Shown piece by piece: positions 42,736 through 51,861 of a stretch of DNA of 64,000 nucleotides (the stretch's first letter is position 1; each line of letters begins with the position of its first letter). The stretch lies in assembly GCA_964639965.1 (NCBI GenBank), contig CAZXGI010000007.1, forward strand, positions 1 to 64,000, written 5' to 3'. The notes below the pieces were generated by a model that made no database searches, was not told the origin of the DNA, and saw nothing but the letters and a program-made list of their open reading frames with translations. This DNA is from TMED23 sp964639965 (GTDB lineage Bacteria > Pseudomonadota > Alphaproteobacteria > Rhodospirillales > UBA2165). Made by a program: the position numbers and the translations under genes.

Positions 42736-45096
42736 TTAGCTGCATTTAGAATAAGCGCAGTTAGTGCATGTGTCGCAACTTTCCTGTCGAATTAAGCCAG
42801 CTTGGCCACATTTTGGGCATTGCCGGAATCTATTATTTTTTTCTTCGGCGCTATCATGCAAGGTCATTATTTTAGGTTTGGTAATAATATCATCTTCATC
42901 TAATGCATTTTGCATTTTGATAAACCCAATGGCGACCATGTGTTCTTCAAGAACCGATCCAATTGCCGCGAGCAAGGATGGTATATAACGTCCTTTCAGC
43001 CATTGGCCTCCTCTTGGATCAAATACAGCTTTTAGTTCTTCGACAACGAAAGATACATCCCCCCCTCTTCTGAATACAGCTGAAATCATTCGAGTTAAGG
43101 CTACTGACCAAGCAAAATGTTCGGTATTTTTTGAGTTGATAAAAACTTCAAAGGGTCTGCGCCGTCCATCCTGAACAACGTCGTTAACCGTGATGTAAAG
43201 GGCATGATCACTTTCCGGCCAAAGAATCTTGTATGTTGCACCCTCAAGTGCTTCTGGTCTGTTGAGCGGTTGTGTCAAATAATGAAGGATTCCACTATCA
43301 CCCAAATCTTGTGGAATTGAGTTGGCCCCGGCTATGGCGTTTTCCGGTAATTCTAAAGGAAGTTCTTTTTGATCCTTTTTATTACCCTGGTTTTCGTTTA
43401 ATTTGATTGTTTCGAGCACCGTTCCAGTTATTTCATTGGGTCGAAAGGTGGTGCATCCTTTGCACCCAAGTTCATACGCTTGAATATAAATGTCTTTAAA
43501 TTTTTCAAAATCTATATTTTCGGGACAATTAATAGTCTTTGAAATTGAGCTGTCGATAAATTCCTGGGCTGCAGCTTGTATTACTAAGTGATCCTTTGGG
43601 GATAGTTCCTGAGCATCAACAAAAGAACTAGTTAATGGAGTATTCTCCCCTTTGAGTTGTCTAAATAATTGGTGGGCATAATCAGTTACTTCTTCATTTC
43701 TTCGTTCGCCATTGGGCATTAAAATATGTCGCTTATAGGAAAAACTGAAAACTGGCTCAATGCCAGAAGATACGTTATTTGCCAATAAAGAAATTGTGCC
43801 GGTAGGGGCTATAGATGTTAGCAAAGAATTACGAATACCAAATTTGCTAAGTGCCAACAAAATATCTTCATCTAAATTTTGAATTTTGTGACTAGAAACA
43901 TATTTAACATTATCAAAACGGGGAAATACACCTTTCTCCTTAGCTAGCTCAATCGAGGTTAAATAGGATTGACGCTGAATTGTTTTGAGCCAGATTTTAG
44001 TAAGACGGACGGATTCAGCAGATCCATAGCGCACGTTGCACATGATAAAAGCATCGGCGAGACCGGTAACACCTAATCCGATCCTGCGTTTTGCCTTGGC
44101 TTCTTTTTCCTGCTCCCTCAAAGGAAAGCGCGAAACGTCTATTGTGTTATCTAGCATTCTTACCGACGTACCAACAATTTCCCCCAATTTTTTAATATCT
44201 AGTGTGGCCGCATCGGTGAAAGGGTTTTTTATAAATTGTGTCAGATTGATTGACCCTAAAAGGCATGCGCCATAAGGTGGCAGTGGCTGTTCGCCGCATG
44301 GGTTTGTGCCGTGGATTGTTTCACAATAAGAAATGGGATTTAGGTGGTTTATTCGATCTATAAAAATTACACCAGGTTCAGCATAAGCAAAGGTCGCTCG
44401 CATAATTTTTTCCCAGAGTTCGCGTGCTTTGAGGCTGTGAAAAACAGTTCCATCAAAAACTAGTTCCCAATTAGAATCTTCCCTAATAGCCTGCATAAAT
44501 TCATCGGTAATAAGTACAGAAAGATTAAACATTCGAAGCCGCCCAGGCTCCTGTTTTGCGGTTATAAAGTTTTCTATATCTGGATGGTCACAACGCATTA
44601 CGGCCATCATTGCTCCACGGCGAGAGCCGGCGCTCATAATTGTGCGACACATAGAATCCCAAACGTCCATAAAGGAAAGTGGACCAGAAGCGTCGGCGGC
44701 AACCCCCTTTACTGGATGACCTTTTGGACGGAGTGTTGAAAAATCATACCCGATACCGCCGCCTTGTTGTAAAGTAAGTGCAGCCTCCCGCAAACTTTCA
44801 AAAATGCCTGGCATATTGTCTGGTATATCACCCATTACAAAACAGTTGAAAAGTGTAACATCGCGTTTAGTACCTGCACCTGACATTATTCGACCAGCCG
44901 GCAAGAATTTGAATTCCCGAAGAGCTTCATGAAATGTCTCAATGTGAATGTCAGGATTAGTTTCAGATTCAGCCAGAGCTAGACTGACCCGGCGGAAAGT
45001 ATCATCAATTGTTTTATCTATAGGCGTACCTTCAATGGTCTTTAGGCGATATTTCATATCCCAGATTTGTTGTGAAATTGGAGATAAGGATGCCAT
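42736..45096 (-). CDS. nrdJ: Adenosylcobalamin-dependent (class II) ribonucleotide reductase
   Basis: 786 residues. Core motifs: LFNCFV (Cys85, one of the redox pair), LTLQQGGGIGYDFS, and IHGTNPCGEQPLP with the active-site cysteine and glutamate. The C-terminus is a cysteine-rich zinc ribbon CPKCGQAGLIRQESCDTC and more, typical of alphaproteobacterial NrdJ. Makes deoxyribonucleotides without oxygen or iron-radical cofactor. A cobalamin adenosyltransferase gene lies on the same strand downstream. No cobalamin riboswitch was recognised upstream. Confidence 0.95.
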   Translation of the reverse strand: MASLSPISQQIWDMKYRLKTIEGTPIDKTIDDTFRRVSLALAESETNPDIHIETFHEALREFKFLPAGRIMSGAGTKRDVTLFNCFVMGDIPDNMPGIFESLREAALTLQQGGGIGYDFSTLRPKGHPVKGVAADASGPLSFMDVWDSMCRTIMSAGSRRGAMMAVMRCDHPDIENFITAKQEPGRLRMFNLSVLITDEFMQAIREDSNWELVFDGTVFHSLKARELWEKIMRATFAYAEPGVIFIDRINHLNPISYCETIHGTNPCGEQPLPPYGACLLGSINLTQFIKNPFTDAATLDIKKLGEIVGTSVRMLDNTIDVSRFPLREQEKEAKAKRRIGLGVTGLADAFIMCNVRYGSAESVRLTKIWLKTIQRQSYLTSIELAKEKGVFPRFDNVKYVSSHKIQNLDEDILLALSKFGIRNSLLTSIAPTGTISLLANNVSSGIEPVFSFSYKRHILMPNGERRNEEVTDYAHQLFRQLKGENTPLTSSFVDAQELSPKDHLVIQAAAQEFIDSSISKTINCPENIDFEKFKDIYIQAYELGCKGCTTFRPNEITGTVLETIKLNENQGNKKDQKELPLELPENAIAGANSIPQDLGDSGILHYLTQPLNRPEALEGATYKILWPESDHALYITVNDVVQDGRRRPFEVFINSKNTEHFAWSVALTRMISAVFRRGGDVSFVVEELKAVFDPRGGQWLKGRYIPSLLAAIGSVLEEHMVAIGFIKMQNALDEDDIITKPKIMTLHDSAEEKNNRFRQCPKCGQAGLIRQESCDTCTNCAYSKCS

Positions 45097-45551
45097 GTTG
45101 AAATTACACCTTGTTATGATTTATAATCATAAAAATTTTTAACTTAAATTGTGACCCACATAGGCTAGAAAATCAATAAAGTTCTTGTTTTGTTTCCCCC
45201 ATTATTCAATAAGTATCCACATAGATATTCGTATGTATTATATTGATTAAAATAGATTTTATTAGTTCTTATCATTTTACACACAGTTCTTTAGAAAAAA
45301 AATGTGGAAAATTATGTAAATATCTTTTGGTATAGAAAGATATCAAATTTCAAATGGTATAGTGGGAGATCAACAATATAACGTATCCTGACCCGTGTTA
45401 AACAGATCTTCAGTTTAAGATAAATTCCGGCGGAGTTTGATTATGGGGCGTATCAAATTAGCCCATTGTCCCAAATCATTGATACAATAAACTATCTATT
45501 TCTTGCGGCTTTCAATGGGCAAAAACCATGGAGCGATAATTTAATGTTAGT
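45097..45551. other. Intergenic region upstream of nrdJ, with DnaA-box-like sequences
   Basis: 455 bases with no gene. Two 8-of-9 matches to the DnaA box TTATCCACA are seen: GTATCCACA at 45213-45221 (plus) and TTTTCCACA on the minus strand at 45303-45311. E. coli nrdAB is also DnaA-controlled. No cobalamin riboswitch hallmark (B12 box) was seen. Confidence 0.3.
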
Positions 45552-45968
45552 TTATTTTGAAGGGGGCATACCTTCGAAATTATCAATGTCATTATCAATG
45601 TATGTGCAATTTAATGCATGAGCTGTATAAAGATTAACCTCCGGCTTTACAAAATTTGCATCATCAATGCTTCCTACTTTAACATTCTTAGCTCCAGGAC
45701 GATTGGTGCCGCTGCCGAAAACTTGGGATCCACAGTTATTACAGAATTCTTTTGTCATGGTACTATTGCTGTCTGCTAGGTGTTCAAATTTTTTTGGAAC
45801 ACCTTGGAGAATTGTAATCTGATTTTCTTTAAAAAATAAATTAGTCGCATATGCTGATCCAGTGGCTTTCCTGCAATCATCACAATGGCAATTAGCTATC
45901 CGGAAAGGTTGGCCGTTTATTTCATATCGTATAGCACCGCATAAACATCCACCAGTAATTCTCATCAT
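45552..45968 (-). CDS. GFA/CENP-V family glutathione-dependent protein
   Basis: 138 residues. Zinc-binding cysteine pattern: GGCLCGAIRYE, ANCHCDDCRKATGSAYA and FCNNCGSQVFG, the diagnostic GFA pattern. Members bind glutathione adducts of formaldehyde and related aldehydes; the exact role is often unknown. Stands alone between nrdJ and a divergent membrane protein gene. Confidence 0.9.
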   Translation of the reverse strand: MMRITGGCLCGAIRYEINGQPFRIANCHCDDCRKATGSAYATNLFFKENQITILQGVPKKFEHLADSNSTMTKEFCNNCGSQVFGSGTNRPGAKNVKVGSIDDANFVKPEVNLYTAHALNCTYIDNDIDNFEGMPPSK

Positions 45969-46079
45969 TCTATATCCTAAAAGATTGGGTTTGATTAAAC
46001 TTGCAATATTATAGCTATTATAGAAACGTATGAGTGAAATGTTTTCAATAGTTAGTTAGCTAATAGTTTGAGAAAGTTT

Positions 46080-47447
46080 ATGGGGCGTGCGTTAACAATT
46101 ACTTCGGCGTGGATATATTTCAGCTTTTGTGTGTTTGTAATCCTTGACGCCTTTATAAAAGTGGATTGGATTATGCCCATTACGGTGGGTTTGATAATCA
46201 TCTATATTGTGCTGCAATTCAAGGATGTTCCACTTCCGCAAAAATTTGCTGGGGTAATCTTATTAATAATAGGACTAATAGCTGCAAATGAAAATGGAAA
46301 TTTTCAAGAAACATTGGTTGATGGAATTGAACGTTCGCGTGTATTCTTATTGCTTTTTTTTGCTATAGCTTGGCTGCAGAGGCCTGTTAACAACAGTCCT
46401 TCTTTGGCAATAGTTCGAGATGCAATTTTGAACCAACCCCCTGGGCGACGATTTCTAGGTTTATCTATAGGTATTCATGTTTTAGGGGCATTTTTGAATG
46501 TTGCCGCCGTAGGACTACTTTCTCCATTGCTGAAAGATCGTCACGATGTGGTTCTGCATCGCCGTCTATGCGTGGCAACAATGCACGGTTTTACGAGCGC
46601 TTCTGCATGGTCACCTTTTTATATTGGTATGATTGTTGTTTTGATCGCAATTCCAACTGTTTCTTGGCCACAAATAGCGACGCAGGGCATGGCTATGGCA
46701 ATTGTGATGATTTTAGGCGGGTGGTTATTTGATCGATTACGTTATGCGCGTGATAAGAAGATCAAGAGTGAGCATATAGTTCCAATGCAATCAAATTTAG
46801 CGGTTTTAAAAACCATTCTTATTTTAACTCTCTTAATATTTATAGTCATGCTTATCTTAAATTTAACTAATGTTAGTATTCCAATTGCTCTTGGACTAGC
46901 TTGCCCGTCTTTCGGCATAATCTGGTATTTTATACAAAAAGGAACATATCCAGATGAAGTTAAGCCCGTCACATTCATGATTAAACGGGTCATTAACGGT
47001 TTAGCTAATTTAAGGAATGAAACATTGATGTTTGTTGCAGCGAATGTCTTTGGCTTGGGTATAGCTAGCGTTATTCCGACAGAGAATATGCCAACTTTAC
47101 TCAATACGGTGGTGCCTTGGTTGGATTTGCGCATCGTTCTTCTTACATTTTTCTTCCTATTCTTTGGTTTTATAGGGCTCCATCCTATCATTGTGGTCTT
47201 GTCATTCAGTGCGATTTTTTCGCCTGATATGATAGGTTTAAGAGATTGGATATTAGCGCTGATTTACCTTGGTTGTTGGGGGCTAGCAACAATGATCTCT
47301 CCTTATTCAGGAACCACACTTTTTATGTCAAGATTTACCGGTATTCCATCTTATACTATTGGTTGGAAATGGTCGCTTTACTCGGTCTGTTTTAATGCGA
47401 TGCTAATTGATTTATTTATTATTATTTTGCGGCATGGAACTTTGTAA
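46080..47447 (+). CDS. Multi-pass membrane protein, putative ion-transporter-superfamily permease
   Basis: 455 residues with about 12 hydrophobic segments, ATMHGFTSASAWSPFYIGM and SPYSGTTLFMSRFTGIPSYTIGWKW being re-entrant-loop-like regions reminiscent of the IT superfamily (TRAP DctM, CitMHS, arsenite permeases). I chose the ATG at 46080; a TTG at 46068 is an upstream alternative. Substrate unknown; no partner gene adjacent. Confidence 0.72.
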   Translation: MGRALTITSAWIYFSFCVFVILDAFIKVDWIMPITVGLIIIYIVLQFKDVPLPQKFAGVILLIIGLIAANENGNFQETLVDGIERSRVFLLLFFAIAWLQRPVNNSPSLAIVRDAILNQPPGRRFLGLSIGIHVLGAFLNVAAVGLLSPLLKDRHDVVLHRRLCVATMHGFTSASAWSPFYIGMIVVLIAIPTVSWPQIATQGMAMAIVMILGGWLFDRLRYARDKKIKSEHIVPMQSNLAVLKTILILTLLIFIVMLILNLTNVSIPIALGLACPSFGIIWYFIQKGTYPDEVKPVTFMIKRVINGLANLRNETLMFVAANVFGLGIASVIPTENMPTLLNTVVPWLDLRIVLLTFFFLFFGFIGLHPIIVVLSFSAIFSPDMIGLRDWILALIYLGCWGLATMISPYSGTTLFMSRFTGIPSYTIGWKWSLYSVCFNAMLIDLFIIILRHGTL

Positions 47448-47503
47448 ATAATATACAATTTATTATTGTGCATATTTTCCTATCTTGCCGGCATTTTTTA
47501 GGT

Positions 47504-47962
47504 CTATTTTTTGAGGCTTTGAAAAACCATTTCAAGGGATTTGAGAAATTCGGAACGATCTGCTTTTGAAAAAGGGTGAGTTCTACTTGTTATTTCACCG
47601 CTTTCTCGCAACATCTGCATTAGTTCGCGTGTTGCCATGGCCATCCCAATGGAATTATCGTTGAATAAGTTGCCGTTAGGCCTAATAGCTGAGGCCCCTT
47701 TTTTTAGGCAACGTGCAGCTAATGGGATATCATTAGTAATGGCTATATCTCCGGTCTGGATATTTTTGGCAATCCAGTCATCTGCTGCATCTGCGTCTTT
47801 GCCCACTATGATAAGTTTAATAAAGGTAGATAAGTAAGGGCGGATTCCGCCGTTGCTAACCATGTAGGTATTTATTCTGTGTCTATTTGCAACTTTGATA
47901 ACTTCATCTTTTACAGGGCAGGCATCAGCATCAACGTAGATTTCTGGAGTTTCTTTAAGCAA
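47504..47962 (-). CDS. UPF0178 (YaiI/YqxD, DUF188) family protein
   Basis: 152 residues. IYVDADACPVKDEVIKVA at the N-terminus, VGKDADAADDWIAKN, GDIAITNDIPLAARCL and the RPNGNLFND block are the family signatures, with a PIN-like acidic pattern. Possibly a nuclease; function unproven. Starts at a TTG. Confidence 0.9.
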   Translation of the reverse strand: MLKETPEIYVDADACPVKDEVIKVANRHRINTYMVSNGGIRPYLSTFIKLIIVGKDADAADDWIAKNIQTGDIAITNDIPLAARCLKKGASAIRPNGNLFNDNSIGMAMATRELMQMLRESGEITSRTHPFSKADRSEFLKSLEMVFQSLKK

Positions 47963-48018
47963 ATCGTTCTCTTATGCTATAAAATGGAGCTGTTAAATTG
48001 GGAGTAAAGACATCCTTG

Positions 48019-48396
48019 ATGAGTGATTACAAGTTCTATGCTAGTTATTTACGTTTTGTGGCAAAGAAAACTACCCTAGATACCCCGGAAATTGGTGGTA
48101 TGATGGCGGAGCTCAACCACATCGCAAAAATATTGGAAAATGATACTACTTTTACAATCGAAAAAAATAAATTACGGATAACGGCCCGGGCCTTTGCAGG
48201 CGTGGCCGGTTTTCTTCAGCAACAAATTTTACCAGAGATAAAAGAGTCAAAGAATATTACAGGAGAGATTCAAACACGTTGGGTTATTGATACCTCAATG
48301 GAATTAATGTCAAATATTATAGTTCATGCCGAACTTAAGAGTGAAACTGAGGATTTTGTTGCAATTTTACCTGATCCGCCTGCAATTGAGGGGTAA
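48019..48396 (+). CDS. Hypothetical protein
   Basis: About 125 residues, mostly helical; no signal peptide or membrane segment. Sequence elements such as ELNHIAKILENDTTF and AGVAGFLQQQILPEI have no known match I can name. I chose the ATG at 48019 with GGAG upstream; a TTG at 47998 is also possible. Divergent from UPF0178. Confidence 0.65.
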   Translation: MSDYKFYASYLRFVAKKTTLDTPEIGGMMAELNHIAKILENDTTFTIEKNKLRITARAFAGVAGFLQQQILPEIKESKNITGEIQTRWVIDTSMELMSNIIVHAELKSETEDFVAILPDPPAIEG

Positions 48397-48616
48397 TTCG
48401 TATAAAAGGCCGTCCTAGGTGTAAAGGTTGCTATTTATTTTTCTTTTCAATATTGAGATTTTTTTCCATCCATTGTAAAAAAAAGTAATTATATCCGTTT
48501 ATTCTTGAGCCTTGGTCATTTTTTCAGAGAGTAATTGGCTCATTTATAAATTTGGATTACAAAATCCGGTTTAACGTTATATTATACGCGATTATTTCAG
48601 GTGAGGAGTTAATTTG

Positions 48617-48826
48617 ATGCCAACTGGGATTGTAAAATGGTTTAATCTGCAGAAAGGTTATGGATTTGTGGTGCCAGATGATGGAGGCGAAGATGCTTTT
48701 GTCCATATTTCGGCTGTGGAGCAAGCTGGTCTAACAAGTTTAGAAGAAGGGCAAAAAATCGAGTATGAATTGGTCAAAGGTCGGAATGGTAAAATGGCTG
48801 CACAGACCATCTCCATTCCCGAATAA
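48617..48826 (+). CDS. Cold-shock protein (CspA family)
   Basis: 69 residues, second CspA-like copy in the window. RNP-1 is KGYGFV and RNP-2 is DAFVHISAV. GGTGAGGAGTT lies upstream. The 217 bases before it have no gene and are probably its promoter and long leader. Compared with the copy at 20792, the start (PTGIVKWFNLQKGYGFVVPD) differs at several positions. Confidence 0.95.
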   Translation: MPTGIVKWFNLQKGYGFVVPDDGGEDAFVHISAVEQAGLTSLEEGQKIEYELVKGRNGKMAAQTISIPE

Positions 48827-48943
48827 TTTATACGAATCTGGCTTTTGCTAGCTATTATCCGCTGTCTTATTTTTTGTACTTAATTAAGCGGTAAATTTAA
48901 TCTTGTCTAGTTTGCTTAGAACATCATCTACGATTTATTTGGC

Positions 48944-49297
48944 TTAGATGATTTCTAGGATAGATTCTGGTGGTCGGCCAATGGCGGCTTTATTATTTGC
49001 TAGCACGATTGGCCTTTGCATCAAGATTGGATCTCGAATTATTGCTTCGATCAGTTGGGGGCGAGATAAATTTTCATCTTCTAGCTTATTAATACGATAT
49101 ATTTGTTCATTTTTTCGCATAATATCGCGAGGAGCTTTACCTAATTTCTCTAATATATCCTCTATTACATTTTTATCTAAAGGTGTCTTTAGATATTCGA
49201 TGATTTCCGGTTTGGTGTTGTATTCTTCAAGCAGTTGAAGTGTTGCTCGTGACTTACTGCAATTTGGATTATGAAACAATTTAACTACGTCTGGCAT
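48944..49297 (-). CDS. arsC: Arsenate reductase (glutaredoxin-dependent, ArsC)
   Basis: 117 residues. NPNCSKSRATL with catalytic Cys13, and the conserved basic positions in ILMQRPIVLANNKAAIGRPPE. Reduces arsenate to arsenite, which would need an efflux carrier; none is adjacent. Alone in its transcript, convergent with the cold-shock gene. Confidence 0.92.
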   Translation of the reverse strand: MPDVVKLFHNPNCSKSRATLQLLEEYNTKPEIIEYLKTPLDKNVIEDILEKLGKAPRDIMRKNEQIYRINKLEDENLSRPQLIEAIIRDPILMQRPIVLANNKAAIGRPPESILEII

Positions 49298-49428
49298 GAT
49301 TTACTCCTAGAGCCACCATTAATTTATATCATTCTAACTCATAAGAGAGATTATGGTCGACGTTTTATTTTTTTTTGGTAGAATCATAATAGAGATTTAA
49401 TTAATTAAATCGTATTTAAGTGTTTAAA

Positions 49429-51828
49429 ATGCCCGCGGAGTTAATGGTGGTAAAATCCTTAAAAATCAACGTTATTGGTGGTGGACCTGGTGGTCTATAT
49501 TTCTCCATATTAATGAAATTAGCAAATCCTATGCATCAAATAACGGTATATGAGCAGAATAGGCCTGATGACACTTTTGGTTTTGGAGTAGTTTTCTCGG
49601 ATGAAACCCTTGAGAATTTTATGGGGCAAGATCCAGTAACTTACCGCGCAATTAAGGAACAATTTGCGTATTGGGATAATATCGAGGTTCGATATCGTGG
49701 AGAGCGAATACGATCGGCGGGGCATGGATTTGCCGGTATGGCTAGGATGACACTTTTAAATATTTTCCAAAAACGTTGCCTCGATCTTGGCGTCGAAATA
49801 AAATACGAGACAGTGGTTAAGGACTTTAAAAAATTACAGGATGCCGACCTAGTTTTGGCAGCAGATGGCGTTAACAGTTTCGTCCGAGAAAGTCTTAAGG
49901 CTCATTTGAAACCTACAGTTGACATGAGAAAAACTAAATTTGTATGGCTAGGAACTACACAGAAATTTGATGCATTTACTTTTATATTTAAAGAGAATGA
50001 ACATGGCTGGTTTTACAATCACGCATATCAATACGGCCAAGGTATTGGCAAGGCAGCTTCTACATGGATCTTGGAAACGCATGAAGATACCTGGAAAAAA
50101 GCAGGTCTGGATAAAGCGGATGAAAATGAAACAATTTCGTATTTTGAAAGGTTTTTTTCTGATGAGTTGGCAGGGCATCGTCTTTTGTCCAATAAGTCTA
50201 TATGGCGAAACTTTCCAGTAATATCAGCTGAGAAATGGTCCCATGAGAATATTGTACTGATCGGTGACGCAATTCACACAGCACAATTCTCAATTGGTTC
50301 GGGCACTAAAATAGCAATGGAAGATGCAATTGCTCTTTCGGGTTTCATATTGAAAGCGTGCGAGGGAAATGGAAGTATTTTAGGAGCCTTGAAGACTTAT
50401 GAGATGGAAAGAAAAGATGTGATCTCAAGACTTCAACGTACGGCGATGGTGAGCCTTAGCTGGTATGAAAATGCTAGACGTTATAACGACCTTTCGCCCA
50501 AGCAGTATGCGTTTAATTTTTTGAGTCGAAATAAATCTGTGACATATGAAAATCTAAGTCTTCGAGATCCAAATTATGGGACTGATATTAATCATTGGTA
50601 TGCTGATTTAGTGTGTAGAGATTTGGAAATTGATTTGCCTACTAATAATCCACCACCGCCCATGTTTACTCCATATAAGGTTGGCAATCTTTTATTGCAA
50701 AATAGGGTTGTCGTTGCCCCAATGTGCCAATACTCCGCTGATGGCGGAACGCCAACAGATTGGCATCTTGTGCATCTTGGTAATTTTGCTAAAGGTGGAG
50801 CCGGCTTGGTTATTACTGAAATGACAAATGTTTCTTCAGAGGGACGTATCTCGCATGAATGTGCGGGCATGTATATGTCAGAGCACACAATAGCCTGGCA
50901 ACGCGTTGTGGAGTTTGTCCACAAAAATTCAAATTCAAAAATTTGTCTGCAATTGGCCCACGCCGGTAGAAAAGCATCGTGTAACGTCGGCTGGGTTAAT
51001 AATGGTTCGCCGTTGGAGAAAGATTCTTGGCCAATTATCTCAGCTTCTCCTATTCCATTTACACCCGACAGTCAGATTCCAAAGGAAATGGACGCAGATG
51101 ATATGAAAAAAGTGCGTAATGATTTTGTCCGTTCGACTATCATGGCTGCTGAGGCTGGTTTTGATATGATAGAATTTCATGCCGCTCACGGTTATCTTCT
51201 TTCCAGTTTTATCTCACCCATTAGTAATATTCGTAATGATAATTATGGAGGATCCATCAGAAATCGCATGAGGTTCCCGCTAGAAGTACTTAAGGACGTG
51301 CGTGAAGCATGGCCAGCTGAAAAACCGATCTCTGTTCGCATTTCTGCTGAAGATTGGGTTGGCAAGGAAGGTAATTCTGGAGATGAAGCGGTTGAGATTG
51401 CACGATTATTTTACGAAAATGGTGCTGATATAATTCATGTCTCGGCTGGCCAAACTTCCTCGGAGCAAATGCCAGTTTACGGTAGAATGTTCCAGACACA
51501 TTTGAGTGAGCAGATACGATTAGAGGCAGGGATCCCTACTATGGCAGTAGGCAATATAACTACGCCTGATCAAGTGAACACGATCTTGGCAGCGGGTCGC
51601 GCCGATTTAGTTACGCTTGCACGCCCCCATCTCAGCAATCCCTTTTTTACTTTGCAAGCAGCTGCGCACTACAACTGGGATGCTCAATATTGGCCGGATC
51701 AATATCTAAGGGGTAAGGAGCAAGCATTTAGAGAGGCATCAAACGAGAATTTACGTCAGGCCGAATTATTGCGAGCGAACAAGCCAATTTCACATGCTGA
51801 TAAGCATTCGCCGGTGGCTGTAGAATAA
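49429..51828 (+). CDS. Fused flavin monooxygenase - old yellow enzyme protein (salicylyl-CoA 5-hydroxylase / anthraniloyl-CoA monooxygenase type)
   Basis: About 799 residues in two domains. Residues 1-400: group A flavin monooxygenase with INVIGGGPGGLYFSIL and GDAIHTAQFSIGSGTKIAME (FAD-binding). Residues about 405-780: an OYE-like NADH:flavin reductase starting MFTPYKVGNLLLQNRVVVAPM, with QLAHAGRKASC and FHAAHGYLLSSFISP (active-site His/Tyr region). This fusion is known from 2-aminobenzoyl-CoA monooxygenase/reductase and is labelled bifunctional salicylyl-CoA 5-hydroxylase/oxidoreductase in databases. It would dearomatise an aryl-CoA. Start could be ATG at 49429 or 49444. Confidence 0.88.
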   Translation: MPAELMVVKSLKINVIGGGPGGLYFSILMKLANPMHQITVYEQNRPDDTFGFGVVFSDETLENFMGQDPVTYRAIKEQFAYWDNIEVRYRGERIRSAGHGFAGMARMTLLNIFQKRCLDLGVEIKYETVVKDFKKLQDADLVLAADGVNSFVRESLKAHLKPTVDMRKTKFVWLGTTQKFDAFTFIFKENEHGWFYNHAYQYGQGIGKAASTWILETHEDTWKKAGLDKADENETISYFERFFSDELAGHRLLSNKSIWRNFPVISAEKWSHENIVLIGDAIHTAQFSIGSGTKIAMEDAIALSGFILKACEGNGSILGALKTYEMERKDVISRLQRTAMVSLSWYENARRYNDLSPKQYAFNFLSRNKSVTYENLSLRDPNYGTDINHWYADLVCRDLEIDLPTNNPPPPMFTPYKVGNLLLQNRVVVAPMCQYSADGGTPTDWHLVHLGNFAKGGAGLVITEMTNVSSEGRISHECAGMYMSEHTIAWQRVVEFVHKNSNSKICLQLAHAGRKASCNVGWVNNGSPLEKDSWPIISASPIPFTPDSQIPKEMDADDMKKVRNDFVRSTIMAAEAGFDMIEFHAAHGYLLSSFISPISNIRNDNYGGSIRNRMRFPLEVLKDVREAWPAEKPISVRISAEDWVGKEGNSGDEAVEIARLFYENGADIIHVSAGQTSSEQMPVYGRMFQTHLSEQIRLEAGIPTMAVGNITTPDQVNTILAAGRADLVTLARPHLSNPFFTLQAAAHYNWDAQYWPDQYLRGKEQAFREASNENLRQAELLRANKPISHADKHSPVAVE

Positions 51829-51861
51829 ATGTTAATATTTTTTCTGGATTTTTGACCAGGT

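Noticed and set aside
45097..45551. Cobalamin riboswitch upstream of nrdJ
   Set aside because: No B12-box-like conserved sequence found on the minus strand of this interval.
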